A DNA stretch of 64,000 bases from an uncultured Eubacteriales bacterium. GTDB lineage: Bacteria; Bacillota; Clostridia; Christensenellales; Aristaeellaceae. The DNA lies in NCBI GenBank assembly GCA_902801165.1, contig CADCHI010000002.1, forward strand, positions 84,257 through 148,256. The letters are read 5' to 3'. The position numbers and the translations under genes are program-made. This document shows positions 16,133 to 25,250 of the stretch, in pieces; positions within the stretch are counted from its first letter, which is position 1, and the number at the start of each line of letters is the position of its first letter. The notes below the pieces were generated by a model, which saw nothing but the letters and a program-made list of their open reading frames with translations, had not been told where the DNA came from and ran no database searches.

Positions 16133-17443
16133 TTACTCCACCACCGCGTGGATCAACGGCTGCCTCTCCGGCGGCACGTCGCCGACGCGGATCGAGCGCC
16201 GCAGCAGGTTGTACGCCCCGATGCGATCGGACTTCTCGCCCACGTGCAGGGTCGCCAGCACGTCGTTCTTCTTCACGGGATCGCCCAGCCGCTTGCGCAT
16301 CACGATGCCCACGGACAGGTCCAGCACGTCCGTCTTGCGCTCTCGGCCCGCGCCCAGCAGCTTCGCGGCGTTGCCGATGTCGCTGGTGCACATGCTGGTC
16401 ACGAAGCCGTCCCGCTCCGCCAGCAGGTCGATCTGCTTGGGGGCCTTGGGAAGCAAGCCGGTGTCCTCCACCACGCGGCGGTCGCCGCCCTGGGCCTCGA
16501 TCATGTCCCCCAGCTTCTTGAGCCCCTCGCCGTTTTGGATCTTCTCCTCCAGCATGTCGATGCCCTGTTCCACGGTTTCGCAGGCCCCGGCGTTGCGCAG
16601 AATGTGGGCGCCGAGGGTCAGCGACACAGTCTTCAGGTCGCCGCCGGTCCGGCCCGCCAGCACGTCGATGGCTTCCTCCACCTCCAAGGCGTTGCCGATA
16701 TAGCTGCCCAGGGGCTGGTCCATGTCCGTGATCAGCGCGGAGAAGCGCTTGCCGCTGAGCCTGCCGATGCGCACCATGGTCTCGGCCAGCTGGCGGGACT
16801 TCTCCGGCGTGTCCATGATCGCGCCGCTGCCGGTCTTGACGTCCAGCACCACCACGTCGCAGCCCGCGGCCAGCTTCTTGGAGAGGATCGAGGAGACCAC
16901 CAGGGGCAGGCAGTCCACAGTGGCCGTCACATCCCGCAGGGCGTAGAGCACCTTGTCCGCGGGCGCGAGCTCCGCCGTCTGGCCGACGATGGCGCAGCCG
17001 ATGTCCCGCACCTGCTGCTTGAAGGCGTCCACGTCCTTGGAGATACTCAGCCCGGGGATGGACTCCAGCTTGTCCAGCGTGCCGCCAGTAAATCCCAGCC
17101 CTCGGCCGGACATCTTGGCCATCTTCACCCCGCAGGCCGCCACCAGGGGCACGAGGATCAGCGAGGTGGTGTCCCCCACGCCGCCGGTGGAGTGCTTGTC
17201 CGCCTTCACGCCCGCCACGTCGGACAGGTCGAGGGTCTCGCCGGACTTGGCCATGGCCAGTGTCAGGGCAAGGGTTTCCCGGTCGGTCATGCCGTTGATG
17301 CAAATGGCCATCAACAGGGCTGAGGCCTGGTAATCGGCGAAGCTGCCGTCCACGATGCCGTCCACGAAGGCGCGGATTTCGAGTTCGGTCAATTCTCCGC
17401 CAAACCGCTTCTTGCGGATGATGTCACAGGGATTCATGCTCAT
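16133..17443 (-). CDS. pdp: Pyrimidine-nucleoside phosphorylase
   Basis: 436-residue thymidine/pyrimidine nucleoside phosphorylase, cleaving uridine or (deoxy)thymidine with phosphate to base and (deoxy)ribose-1-phosphate. The family signature is clear: DYQASALLMAI, then KADKHSTGGVGD (phosphate binding, about 80-91), SGRGLGFTGGTLDKLESIPG, and a C-terminal swivel domain (LHVGEKSDRIGA...). The length equals the family norm. ATG 17443 or 17437 could start it; both fall inside the end of the upstream glycosylase gene (overlap 20 or 14 bases), implying coupling. It belongs to the sirtuin - glycosylase - phosphorylase - CPBP operon. Confidence 0.95.
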   Translation of the reverse strand: MSMNPCDIIRKKRFGGELTELEIRAFVDGIVDGSFADYQASALLMAICINGMTDRETLALTLAMAKSGETLDLSDVAGVKADKHSTGGVGDTTSLILVPLVAACGVKMAKMSGRGLGFTGGTLDKLESIPGLSISKDVDAFKQQVRDIGCAIVGQTAELAPADKVLYALRDVTATVDCLPLVVSSILSKKLAAGCDVVVLDVKTGSGAIMDTPEKSRQLAETMVRIGRLSGKRFSALITDMDQPLGSYIGNALEVEEAIDVLAGRTGGDLKTVSLTLGAHILRNAGACETVEQGIDMLEEKIQNGEGLKKLGDMIEAQGGDRRVVEDTGLLPKAPKQIDLLAERDGFVTSMCTSDIGNAAKLLGAGRERKTDVLDLSVGIVMRKRLGDPVKKNDVLATLHVGEKSDRIGAYNLLRRSIRVGDVPPERQPLIHAVVE

Positions 17444-17927
17444 ATCGCAACGCCTGGCGCCACAGCGCCAGCTTCCTTTCATAGGATAAGGTATACGCGG
17501 GGCTCGTGGAGGGCATCACCTGCCACTCCCGGCCCTCCAGCCAGGCCGACGCGTGTTTCATAAACAAACGATTTGCCGTGCCGCCGTTGAAGAGGATCCT
17601 TTTTATGTCAGGGCAGCGCTCGAACAGCCTGGCGAAGTCGTTTACCGCCGGCTCCCGTATGGCGCTGTCCAACGAGCCCTGGCGCTCGCAGCTCTCCAGC
17701 ACGTCCCACAACGCCACGCCATTGGCCTCCAGCAGCGCCACGCGCCCGGGAATCGTCTCCGGAAAGGGCGCGTCAAACGTCTCGGCCACGATGTGCCAGA
17801 AGGCGTTCCTGGGGTGGGCATAGTAGAAGCCCTGGTTCAGGGATTCCACGCTGGGCATGCTGCCCAGCACCAGCACCCGCGCCTTGGGCGGGGCGACGGG
17901 CGGAAAGGCGGTTATTCTTCCGTCCAT
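17424..17927 (-). CDS. DNA-deoxyinosine glycosylase (UDG family 6)
   Basis: 167-residue member of the uracil-DNA glycosylase superfamily, family 6 (hypoxanthine-DNA glycosylase), which excises hypoxanthine arising from adenine deamination. Visible are motif GSMPSVESLNQGFYYAHPRN (about 22-41, with the family-typical N-F-W continuation), LWDVLESC, NGGTANRLF, and the C-terminal MPSTSPAYT loop. The full length is normal for the family. The start is ATG 17927, 3 bases after the sirtuin stop, and the 3' end overlaps the phosphorylase gene. Grouping with nucleoside salvage and a NAD-dependent deacylase suggests handling of damaged DNA or nucleosides (inference). Confidence 0.9.
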   Translation of the reverse strand: MDGRITAFPPVAPPKARVLVLGSMPSVESLNQGFYYAHPRNAFWHIVAETFDAPFPETIPGRVALLEANGVALWDVLESCERQGSLDSAIREPAVNDFARLFERCPDIKRILFNGGTANRLFMKHASAWLEGREWQVMPSTSPAYTLSYERKLALWRQALRYEHESL

Positions 17928-17930
17928 GAG

Positions 17931-18641
17931 TTACGGCAGCTCCGAGAAGCACTGGCCGATGGGATCGCGCACGATCAGGTCCGCCCGGGAGTCCCTGGGC
18001 GTCGCCGTGCGGTTCACCAGCACCAGCTTGCTGCCGCGGTACAGGTCGATGAGCCCCGCCGCCGGGTAGACGCTCAGCGACGTGCCGCCGATGATCAGCA
18101 TGTCCGCCTGCTCGATGGCCGCGCAGGCCCCCTGGACCACGTCGTTGTCCAGGTTTTCGCCGTAGAGCACCACGTCCGGCTTGATGGTGCCGCCGCATTC
18201 GCACTTTGGCACGCCGGTGGAATTGCGAATGTACGCATCGTCGTAGAACCTGCCGCAGCGCATGCAGTAGTTGCGCAGCACAGAGCCGTGGAGCTCGTAC
18301 ACCCGCTTCGAGCCCGCCTGCTGGTGCAGCCCGTCGATGTTCTGGGTCACCACGGCGGTGAGGATGCCGCGCTGCTCCCACTCAGCCAGCTTCAGGTGGG
18401 CCGGGTTTGGCTTCGCGCCTTGGATCAGCATCTTGTCGCGGTAGAACCGGTAGAACTCCTCCGTCTTGCGCATGAAGAACTCATGGCTCAGTATGGTCTC
18501 CGGCGGATAGTCGTACTTCTGGTTGTAAAGGCCGTCCACGCTCCGGAAATCCGGTATGCCGCTCTCCGTCGAGACACCCGCGCCGCCAAAGAACACGATG
18601 CGCCTGCTCTCCTTGATCCACCTTGCCAGCGTTTCATTCAT
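17931..18641 (-). CDS. cobB: NAD-dependent protein deacylase (sirtuin)
   Basis: 236-residue Sir2 protein. It uses NAD to remove acetyl or other acyl groups from lysines, releasing nicotinamide and O-acyl-ADP-ribose. Visible: GAGVSTESGIPDFRS (NAD binding, about 20-34), TQNIDGLH (about 98-105), catalytic His in ELHGS (about 117), a zinc site CxxC (CMRC) with a second CxC (CEC), and GTSLSVYPAAG near the C-terminus. Class U/M bacterial size. ATG 18641 is preceded by GGGGAGGA. It is first in a four-gene operon, and AcuA/Acs-type partners are not nearby. Confidence 0.95.
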   Translation of the reverse strand: MNETLARWIKESRRIVFFGGAGVSTESGIPDFRSVDGLYNQKYDYPPETILSHEFFMRKTEEFYRFYRDKMLIQGAKPNPAHLKLAEWEQRGILTAVVTQNIDGLHQQAGSKRVYELHGSVLRNYCMRCGRFYDDAYIRNSTGVPKCECGGTIKPDVVLYGENLDNDVVQGACAAIEQADMLIIGGTSLSVYPAAGLIDLYRGSKLVLVNRTATPRDSRADLIVRDPIGQCFSELP

Positions 18642-18696
18642 AATCGCGTCCTCCCCTCTGCTGCAGTCGATCGGACCGAATATTTAACTACTTTAT

Positions 18697-18725
18697 ATTT
18701 TAACATCAAATCCGCCCGCTGTCCA
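18697..18725 (-). promoter_or_regulatory. SigA-type promoter of the sirtuin operon
   Basis: TGGACA, 17 bases, TAAAAT on the minus strand, 56 bases before the sirtuin start. Confidence 0.6.
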
Positions 18726-18773
18726 CCCAAAATGACCCGGCACGGCCTTTTTTATCCCTCCGATTTTTTGGAT

Positions 18774-18802
18774 TTGCATTTTATCATGGTTTGTGCTATC
18801 AT
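18774..18802 (+). promoter_or_regulatory. SigA-type promoter of the Nudix gene
   Basis: TTGCAT, 17 bases, TATCAT on the plus strand, about 25 bases before the start codon. It is back to back with the sirtuin promoter. Confidence 0.65.
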
Positions 18803-18827
18803 AGCATAGTCATAAGGAAGGTGATTG

Positions 18828-19259
18828 ATGATGGCTGGAACCATCCGCAGCTGTGCCGGCGGCGTTGTATTCTTTGGCGACGAGGTTTTCCTCCTGATGA
18901 GCGACCGCGGCGAATGGGTGATGCCCAAGGGCGTCATTCGCAACTGCAACCACTCCAACGACGTGGCGCTGTGGCGCGTCGAGGACGAAGCGGGCATCCA
19001 CGCGGAGATCATCGGCATTGCGGGCAACACCCGCTACGACTTCTTCTCCGAGGGACGCGGGCGGGAGATCAGCAACCGCATACAGTGGTTCGCCATGCGG
19101 GCGTATGACCGTTCCTTCCACGTCTCCTACGAGCAGGGCTTTTTGAACGGGAACTACTACCCCATCGCCAAAGCCCGGGAGATGCTGACCTACGACGGCG
19201 ACCGCCCGATATTGGACAACGCCTATGAGATATACCGCCAGTGCCTGAAGGAGGCATAA
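18828..19259 (+). CDS. Nudix-fold protein with degenerate Nudix box
   Basis: About 143 residues with Nudix topology: an N-terminal strand CAGGVVFF, WVMPKGVI, then a 23-residue Nudix box whose spacing is exact but whose metal-binding residues differ from the consensus Gx5Ex7REUxEExGU. Here the first Glu is Asn, the R-E pair is Trp-Arg, and the E-E pair is Asp-Glu. Hydrolysis of nucleoside diphosphate derivatives is the family role, but this member may be altered or inactive. Starts ATG 18828 and ATG 18831 are both possible after AAGGAAGGTG. Monocistronic, followed by a strong terminator. Confidence 0.75.
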   Translation: MMAGTIRSCAGGVVFFGDEVFLLMSDRGEWVMPKGVIRNCNHSNDVALWRVEDEAGIHAEIIGIAGNTRYDFFSEGRGREISNRIQWFAMRAYDRSFHVSYEQGFLNGNYYPIAKAREMLTYDGDRPILDNAYEIYRQCLKEA

Positions 19260-19265
19260 AGAACA

Positions 19266-19310
19266 AACAGTCCCGAAGCGATTAAAGAACCGCTTCGGGA
19301 CTGTTTTTTG
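19266..19310 (+). terminator. Strong intrinsic terminator
   Basis: A 15-bp stem (AACAGTCCCGAAGCG and complement) with a 10-base loop and TTTTTTGTTC. It ends the Nudix gene and probably also the convergent topoisomerase operon. Confidence 0.92.
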
Positions 19311-19326
19311 TTCTTTTGCAGGAGCC

Positions 19327-21759
19327 TTACGCCCGCACCAGCTCCGTCACCACGTCGTCCATCACCACGACGACATAGGGCTGGCCCCGGCTGCTCTTGG
19401 GCTCGATGGCCACGTCCTCGGTGACGTAAGGCGTGACGGTTCCGCTCTTCTGGACGATGTTGAACCGGAAGGGCTCGGTGACTGTCAGCGCGCCGGCGAG
19501 GCGGCTGCCGTTCATGCCATTCTTCAGGAAGGCAAAGGCCTTGACGCCCTTGCCGCCCCGAGCCTGCCGCTCGAAGTCGATCAGCAGGCAGCGCTTCATG
19601 TAGCCCAGGTCGGAGATCATGATGACCTCGCCCTCGCTGTTGTGGACAAAGGCGAAGGCCACCTCGTCGTCCGCGCCCAGCGCCATGGCCTTGACGCCGG
19701 CGGCGGTGCGGCCGATGACGGAGACGTCCTCCACGGCGAAGTGGATGGCCATGCCGGCCCGGCTGAGCAGCAGCACGCTCTCGAAGCCGCCGGGACTCAG
19801 CACATCCAGCAGCCGGTCGTCGTTTTTCAGGTTCAGCGCCGCGAACTTTGACTTGCGCACGTTGTACTCCGACAGCGCCGTGCGCTTGATCAGGCCCTTG
19901 CGGGTCACGAACATCAATTCGCCGGACCAGTCCCCGGCGTCGATCAGCGCCACCAGGCTCTCGTCGTTCTCCAGGCCCGCCAGCACGCCGCCCAAGGGCA
20001 GGCCGCGGTCCTTGGCCTTGGCCGTCTCGGCAATCTTCTCCGCCGCCAGGATGTAGGCGCTGCCCACGTCCGTGAAGAACAGCAGCTTCGCGTCGGTCAT
20101 GGTGCGGATGGCCTTGCGGGGCGGGTCGGCGAACTCGCCGCCGGCCACGGCCTTGTCGTAGGCCTTGGGCGCCATGCGCTTGACGAAGCCCGCCTGGGTG
20201 AGGATCACCACGGTGTCGTCCGCGACGGGCTTCTCCTCCTCGATGACGATCTCCTCGAAGGAGTCCACCAGCTGGGTGCGCCGGGGATCGGCGAACTTCT
20301 CACGGATCTCCAGCAGCTCCTTCTTGATGACCGCCATCAGCTTGCGCTCGCTGCCGAGGATCGCCTTCAGGTTGGCGATCAGCTTGGTCAGGTCCTCGTA
20401 TTCCTTGCGGAGGGAGAGCACCTCCAGGTTGGTCAGGCGCTGCAGGCGCATATCCAGAATGGCCTGGGCCTGGATCTCCGACAGGGCAAACCGCGCGACC
20501 AGCTTTTCCCGGGCCTCCCGGGGCGTCTTGCTGCCGCGAATGAGCCGTATGACCTCGTCCAGGTTGTCCACGGCGATGATCAGGCCCTCCAGGATGTGGG
20601 CCCGGGCCTCGGCCTGCTGCAGCTCGTACTTCGTGCGCCGGGTGACCACGTTCTTCTGGTGGTCGATGTAGTAGCCGATCATCTGCTTGATGCCCATCTG
20701 GCGGGGCTTGCCCTCCGCGATGGCCACCATGTTCACGCCGAAGGTGGTCTGGAAGTCGGTGTACTTGTACAGCGCGTTCAGGATCTTCTCCGGGTCGGCA
20801 TCCTTTTTGACCTCCACCACGGCCCGCATGCCCATGCGGTCGGACTCGTCGCGGATGTCGTAGATGCCGGAGAAGATGCCCTTCTTCTCCTCGCTGACCC
20901 GCAGCACCTTTTCCAGCATGGCCGCCTTGTTGACCTGGTAGGGCACCTCGTCCACCACGATCAGCTTCCGGCCGGCGGTGCCATCCTCGATGTGCACCTT
21001 TGCGCGGACCTTCAGCTTGCCCCGGCCCGTCTCATAGGCCTGGACGAGCTCGCCGTCCCGGGCCAGCACGCCGCCGGTCGGAAAGTCCGGGGCGGGCATG
21101 ATGGCCATGAGCTCCTCCGTGGTGATCTTCGGCTTGTCGATCTGGGCGATGGTGGCATCGATGGCCTCCCCCAGGTTGTGGGGCGGGATGCTCGTCGCCA
21201 GGCCCACGGCGATGCCGTTCGCGCCGTTCACCAGCAGGTTCGGGAAGCGCGCGGGCAGCAGGTCCGGCTCCTTCTGGGTGTCGTCGAAGTTCAGGTGGAA
21301 GCCCACCGTGTCCTTCTCGATGTCCTTGAGCATCGCCATGGCGGCCTCGGTCATGCGCGCCTCGGTATATCGCATGGCGGCGGGGCTGTCGCCGTCGATG
21401 GAGCCGAAGTTGCCGTGGCCGTCCACCAGCATGGCCCGCATCACGAAGGGCTGGGCCATGCGGGCCAGCGCGTCGTAGACGGAGCTGTCGCCGTGGGGAT
21501 GGTATTTGCCCAGGCAGTCGCCCACGATGCGGGCGCACTTGCGGTGGGGCTTGTCGGGCGTATTGCCCAGCTCGTGCATGGTGAACAGTATGCGCCGCTG
21601 CACGGGCTTGAGGCCGTCCTCCACCCTGGGCAGCGCGCGCTCCAGTATGACGTGCTCCGAATAGGGCATCATGGAGTCGTGCATCACGTCCTCCATCGTC
21701 CGCTGGATGATCTCCTCCGGCTTTCTCTCGACCGGTTCTTCCTTCTTTTTCCTTGCCAT
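19327..21759 (-). CDS. parC: Type IIA DNA topoisomerase subunit A (ParC/GyrA)
   Basis: 810-residue A subunit of a type IIA topoisomerase (DNA cleavage and religation). Visible: a lysine-rich N-terminal extension, [10 protein letters not shown], the quinolone pocket [13 protein letters not shown] (Ser92 and Asp96 match GyrA Ser83 and Asp87, the susceptible state), and catalytic Tyr131 in [11 protein letters not shown]-terminal beta-pinwheel carries RQARGGKG, close to the GyrA-box QRRGGKG, so gyrase activity cannot be excluded; the symbol parC is the usual clostridial naming for this second pair and is tentative. The pairing B subunit lies upstream, separated by a grpB-like gene. The stop is close to the Nudix terminator. 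Confidence 0.9.
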   Translation of the reverse strand: MARKKKEEPVERKPEEIIQRTMEDVMHDSMMPYSEHVILERALPRVEDGLKPVQRRILFTMHELGNTPDKPHRKCARIVGDCLGKYHPHGDSSVYDALARMAQPFVMRAMLVDGHGNFGSIDGDSPAAMRYTEARMTEAAMAMLKDIEKDTVGFHLNFDDTQKEPDLLPARFPNLLVNGANGIAVGLATSIPPHNLGEAIDATIAQIDKPKITTEELMAIMPAPDFPTGGVLARDGELVQAYETGRGKLKVRAKVHIEDGTAGRKLIVVDEVPYQVNKAAMLEKVLRVSEEKKGIFSGIYDIRDESDRMGMRAVVEVKKDADPEKILNALYKYTDFQTTFGVNMVAIAEGKPRQMGIKQMIGYYIDHQKNVVTRRTKYELQQAEARAHILEGLIIAVDNLDEVIRLIRGSKTPREAREKLVARFALSEIQAQAILDMRLQRLTNLEVLSLRKEYEDLTKLIANLKAILGSERKLMAVIKKELLEIREKFADPRRTQLVDSFEEIVIEEEKPVADDTVVILTQAGFVKRMAPKAYDKAVAGGEFADPPRKAIRTMTDAKLLFFTDVGSAYILAAEKIAETAKAKDRGLPLGGVLAGLENDESLVALIDAGDWSGELMFVTRKGLIKRTALSEYNVRKSKFAALNLKNDDRLLDVLSPGGFESVLLLSRAGMAIHFAVEDVSVIGRTAAGVKAMALGADDEVAFAFVHNSEGEVIMISDLGYMKRCLLIDFERQARGGKGVKAFAFLKNGMNGSRLAGALTVTEPFRFNIVQKSGTVTPYVTEDVAIEPKSSRGQPYVVVVMDDVVTELVRA

Positions 21760-21762
21760 GCG

Positions 21763-22311
21763 TTACTCCTGTCGATCTGTGTTAGTGCCCGCCCATTTGC
21801 GCGCGTCCGCAAGAATGCGGGCAATGGTCTCGCTCTTCCCGGCCAGATAGGCTTCCCTGTCCTCGGGATACACTTCAGCCAGGGATTGCTTCAGCCCGGA
21901 ATACAGCCGGGCATCCTCCGGGTGGGCGTTGAGATAATCCCGGAAGGCGATGTAGTTTATCCAGGCCTCCCCGTTCCACGGGACAACATGGATAAAGTGC
22001 GTCCGCACAGTTTCCGTGCCCATGACATACAACAGCTGTCCGCCGTACTCTTCCTTCCTGTAGTATATGCCCCGCGCGGCAAGCGCCCCGTCATGCGCCC
22101 GCATGGCCTGCGGATTTCGCATGCCGACGGCAATGTCGACGATGGGCTTGGCGAAAATACCTTGAATAGCAGTGCTTCCGACGTGCTGTATGTCCGCCGC
22201 GTCCGCGCCGAGGACCTCCCGCAGCGCCCCGATGGTCTCCCGAGCGGAGATGTCCCAGGCGGGGTCGTGGGGTTCGAGGCGCACGCTGCCGCACTTCAAT
22301 CCGATGGACAC
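21763..22311 (-). CDS. GrpB/UPF0157 nucleotidyltransferase-fold protein
   Basis: 182-residue GrpB family protein with the nucleotidyltransferase-like core: EPHDPAW near the N-terminus, IQHVGSTAIQGI (helix-turn GS motif, about 41-52), KPIVDIAVG (catalytic Asp region), and HFIHVVPW. The family is linked to dephospho-CoA kinase CoaE as a fused domain in some bacteria, but its own activity is unproven. The start is GTG 22311: GGAGGTG is 5 bases upstream and the nearby ATG codons are in another frame. It sits within the topoisomerase operon, 3 bases before the A-subunit gene. Confidence 0.88.
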   Translation of the reverse strand: MSIGLKCGSVRLEPHDPAWDISARETIGALREVLGADAADIQHVGSTAIQGIFAKPIVDIAVGMRNPQAMRAHDGALAARGIYYRKEEYGGQLLYVMGTETVRTHFIHVVPWNGEAWINYIAFRDYLNAHPEDARLYSGLKQSLAEVYPEDREAYLAGKSETIARILADARKWAGTNTDRQE

Positions 22312-22362
22312 ATCATCACCTCCGCATGAACCGCTGTATTCTGTTTCGGACAGAGCTTCTCC

Positions 22363-24324
22363 CTATGCGCCCTCGTTCACCGGCACGAAGTTGTCTTCCT
22401 TGTTGAAGTTGGCGTACTGGCTGATGTATTCCCTGCGGGGCTCCACCTTGTCGCCCATCAGGATCGTCACCCGGCGCTCCACTTCCACAAAGTCCTCGAT
22501 GTTCACCTGCATCAGCTTGCGCCCGTCGGGGTTCATGGTGGTCTCCCACAGCTGTTCCGGGTTCATCTCGCCCAGACCCTTGTATCGCTGCAGTGTATAG
22601 CCCTTGCCCATCTTCTTGATGGCCTCCGGCAGGGCGTTGTCGTCATAGCAGTAGATGGTCTTGTCGCCCTTGGCCACCTTGTACAGCGGCGGCATGCCTA
22701 TGAACACGTGTCCCTCTGTGATCAGCGGGCGCATGTAGCGGTAGAAGAAGGTCAGCAGGATGGCCCGGATGTGGGCGCCGTCCTGGTCGGCATCGGAGAG
22801 GATGATGACCTTGTTGTACTTGAGCTTCGAAATGTCGAAGTCGTCCTCGATGCTGGTGCCCAGGGCCGTGATGATGCTGCGGTACTCCTCGTTCTGCAGC
22901 ACCTGCTCCAGACGCTTCTTCTCCACGTTCAGGGGCTTGCCGCGCAGGGGCAGTATGGCCTGAAAGCGGCGGTCGCGGCCCTGCTTGGCGCTGCCGCCTG
23001 CGGAATCGCCCTCCACGATGAACAGCTCGTTCAGTTCCGGCTTCTTGCCGGTGCAGCTGGACAGCTTGCCCACCAGCGGCGCGGCCTCCAGCTGGCCCAC
23101 GGCGCGGATGTTGGCCTTGGCCTTGCGGGCGGCCTCCCGGGCCTTGGCGGCGGTGATGGCCTTGGCAATGATCTTCTGGGCAAAGGCCTGGTTCTTGAGG
23201 TCGTCCAGGTAGATGGACAGCTGCTCCAGGCAGACCGCCTCGAAGATCTGGCGCACCTCGGTGTTGCCCAGTCGGCCCTTGGTCTGGCCCTCGAACTCCG
23301 GGTTCTTGACGCCCGCGTAGATGATGGCCGTCATGCCCTCCCGGAAGTCGTCGCCCGCCAGGTTGTTGTCCTTTTCCTTCAAAAGGCCCTGCCTGCGGGC
23401 GTAGTCGTTGAAGGCCTTGGTCACGGCGGCCTTGAAGCCGATCTCGTGATAGCCGCCCTCGTTGGTGGGAATGTTGTTCACGAAGGAGGCGATGGTGTCC
23501 GTGTAGGAATCCGTATACTGTATGGCCACGCGCACCAGGGTGCCGTCCCGGGTGGCCTCGAACACGATGGGGTCGGTGATGGTGGTCTTGTCCGCGTTCA
23601 GGTACTGCACGAAGTCGGCGATACCGCCCTCGTAGCAGTACTCGTAGACCCGCTTGTCCGCCTCCTTGATGCGCTCGTCGGTGAACACGAAGCGCACGCC
23701 CTTGTTCAGGTAGGCCAGCTCCCGCACGCGGCGGCGCACGGTGTCGGAGTGGAAGTTCACGTCCTGGAACACCCGGGGATCGGGCTTGAAGCAGACCATG
23801 GTGCCCCGCTTGCGGGTGTTGCCCAGCTTCTCCAGGGGTGCCACTGGCTTGCCGCTGACGATCTTGCCGGTCTTGGGGTCCATCACGGACTCAAAGCGCT
23901 GCTGGTAGTGGCTGTAGTCCTTGTAGACATCCACCACCATCCACTCGGACAGGGCGTTCACCACGGAGGCGCCCACGCCGTGCAGGCCGCCGGAGTAGGC
24001 GTAGTTCTTGTCGGAGAACTTGCCTCCCGCGTGCAGCTGGGTGTAGACCACCTCCACGGCGGAGATGCCCAGCTTCGGGTGGATGTCCACGGGCACGCCG
24101 CGGCCGTTGTCCGTGACCTCGCAGGATCCGTCCTTCTTCAGCGTGACGGTGATCTCCGTGGCGTAGCCGTTGGCCGCCTCATCGATGGCGTTGTCCACGA
24201 TCTCCCAGATCATATGGTGCAGTCCGCGAGGACCGGTTGAGCCGATGTACATGCCGGGGCGCATGCGCACCGCGTCCAGTCCCTCCAAGACCTGTATATC
24301 GCTTGCGGTATATGTCTTCGCCAT
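22363..24324 (-). CDS. parE: Type IIA DNA topoisomerase subunit B (ParE/GyrB)
   Basis: 653-residue ATPase subunit of a type IIA topoisomerase. Visible: an N-terminal GHKL ATPase domain with RPGMYIGSTGPRGLHH, EIVDNAIDEA, and DNGRGVPVDIHPK; a TOPRIM domain with EGDSAGGSAKQGRDR and the DADQDGAHIR acidic cluster; and a C-terminal QRYKGLGEMNPEQLWETTM. The length fits ParE or short GyrB. The ATG at 24324 has GGAGG 5 bases upstream; an earlier in-frame ATG lacks one. It begins the parE - grpB-like - parC unit and is divergent from the pentapeptide-repeat gene. Confidence 0.92.
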   Translation of the reverse strand: MAKTYTASDIQVLEGLDAVRMRPGMYIGSTGPRGLHHMIWEIVDNAIDEAANGYATEITVTLKKDGSCEVTDNGRGVPVDIHPKLGISAVEVVYTQLHAGGKFSDKNYAYSGGLHGVGASVVNALSEWMVVDVYKDYSHYQQRFESVMDPKTGKIVSGKPVAPLEKLGNTRKRGTMVCFKPDPRVFQDVNFHSDTVRRRVRELAYLNKGVRFVFTDERIKEADKRVYEYCYEGGIADFVQYLNADKTTITDPIVFEATRDGTLVRVAIQYTDSYTDTIASFVNNIPTNEGGYHEIGFKAAVTKAFNDYARRQGLLKEKDNNLAGDDFREGMTAIIYAGVKNPEFEGQTKGRLGNTEVRQIFEAVCLEQLSIYLDDLKNQAFAQKIIAKAITAAKAREAARKAKANIRAVGQLEAAPLVGKLSSCTGKKPELNELFIVEGDSAGGSAKQGRDRRFQAILPLRGKPLNVEKKRLEQVLQNEEYRSIITALGTSIEDDFDISKLKYNKVIILSDADQDGAHIRAILLTFFYRYMRPLITEGHVFIGMPPLYKVAKGDKTIYCYDDNALPEAIKKMGKGYTLQRYKGLGEMNPEQLWETTMNPDGRKLMQVNIEDFVEVERRVTILMGDKVEPRREYISQYANFNKEDNFVPVNEGA

Positions 24325-24462
24325 TTCTTCCTCCAAAAGCGCATAAATATCTATGATCATTATACCCGCAAAAGGTTAATTTTGTTTGACCCGGAGTCTT
24401 TATACATCTTTCTGTGTTATTATTGTAGTCAATATGTAATCCTTTTGAAAGAAGGGACGAAC

Positions 24463-25107
24463 TTGACACTCAAACCGCCCGCGCTGCCCTCCGATCTGTC
24501 GGCCATGCCGCTGGAGGACGCAGTCCTCTCAGCCGTCGAGACCGAGGAGACGATCTCCGGCGCCCTGTTTGAGGGAGATGCCCTCCCCCTCGTGGACACC
24601 GCCATGCTGGACTTCAGCCGATGCGTGTTCCGCCGCGTGCGCTTCGAGCCCTGCGAGGTCGACCGCGTCCACTTTGCCGACTGCCACTTCGAGGCCTGCG
24701 ACCTCTCCGGCTTCCAGTTCCGGGAGGGAACCCTCAGCCGCGTCGCCTTCGACAACTGCCGGGCCAGCGGCGCGCTGTTCAGCCGGATGGGCCTGCGTGA
24801 CGCGCGGTTTGAGCGCTGCCAGCTGAACTACGCCAGCTTTGTGGACTGCAAGCTGCAAACCGTCGCCTTTGAGGACTGCCAGATGGCCCACGCCCTGCTC
24901 CACGGCTGCCGCCAGAAGGGGCTGTCCCTGGAACGGTGCGAGCTGACCCAGGCGGAGTTCATCGAGACGCGGCTTGAGGGCGTGGACCTGTCCTCCTGCC
25001 CGCTGGACGGCCTGCGGACGAGCCAGAACTGCCTGGCCGGCGCGACCATCGGACTGTCCCAGGCCCCCGCCGTGCTCGCGCTGTTCGGGGTCAGGGCCAG
25101 GCTGTAG
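24463..25107 (+). CDS. Qnr-like pentapeptide-repeat protein
   Basis: 214 residues from TTG 24463, five bases after AAGAAGGGA. Most of the chain fits the pentapeptide rule A(D/N)LxX as F-centred fives: CVFRRVRFEPCEV, FADCHFEACDLSGFQF, ASFVDCKLQTVAFEDC. The repeat predicts a right-handed quadrilateral beta helix. The C-terminal end (GVDLSSCPLDGL... QAPAVLALFG) resembles the capping segment of Qnr/MfpA-type proteins, and the length matches Qnr (about 214-218). Qnr/MfpA bind type IIA topoisomerases as DNA mimics. The gene is divergent from parE, so a topoisomerase-protecting or modulating role is a plausible inference, not shown. An alternative is an unrelated pentapeptide protein of unknown function. 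Confidence 0.75.
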   Translation: MTLKPPALPSDLSAMPLEDAVLSAVETEETISGALFEGDALPLVDTAMLDFSRCVFRRVRFEPCEVDRVHFADCHFEACDLSGFQFREGTLSRVAFDNCRASGALFSRMGLRDARFERCQLNYASFVDCKLQTVAFEDCQMAHALLHGCRQKGLSLERCELTQAEFIETRLEGVDLSSCPLDGLRTSQNCLAGATIGLSQAPAVLALFGVRARL

Positions 25108-25160
25108 CATATCCCGGAGGCCGGTTTGCCGCCGACCCTTGTCCGATGATGCGGCCGGAT

Positions 25161-25189
25161 TTGCATATCATGAGTGAATATGCTATAAT
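25161..25189 (+). promoter_or_regulatory. SigA-type promoter of the MazG-like gene
   Basis: TTGCAT, 17 bases, TATAAT with an extended TG; the start codon is at 25251. Confidence 0.8.
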
Positions 25190-25250
25190 ATGCGGTGATA
25201 CGACACCGCAGGGCGGATTGCGCCCGAGAGAACACCATCAGGAGCGGACC

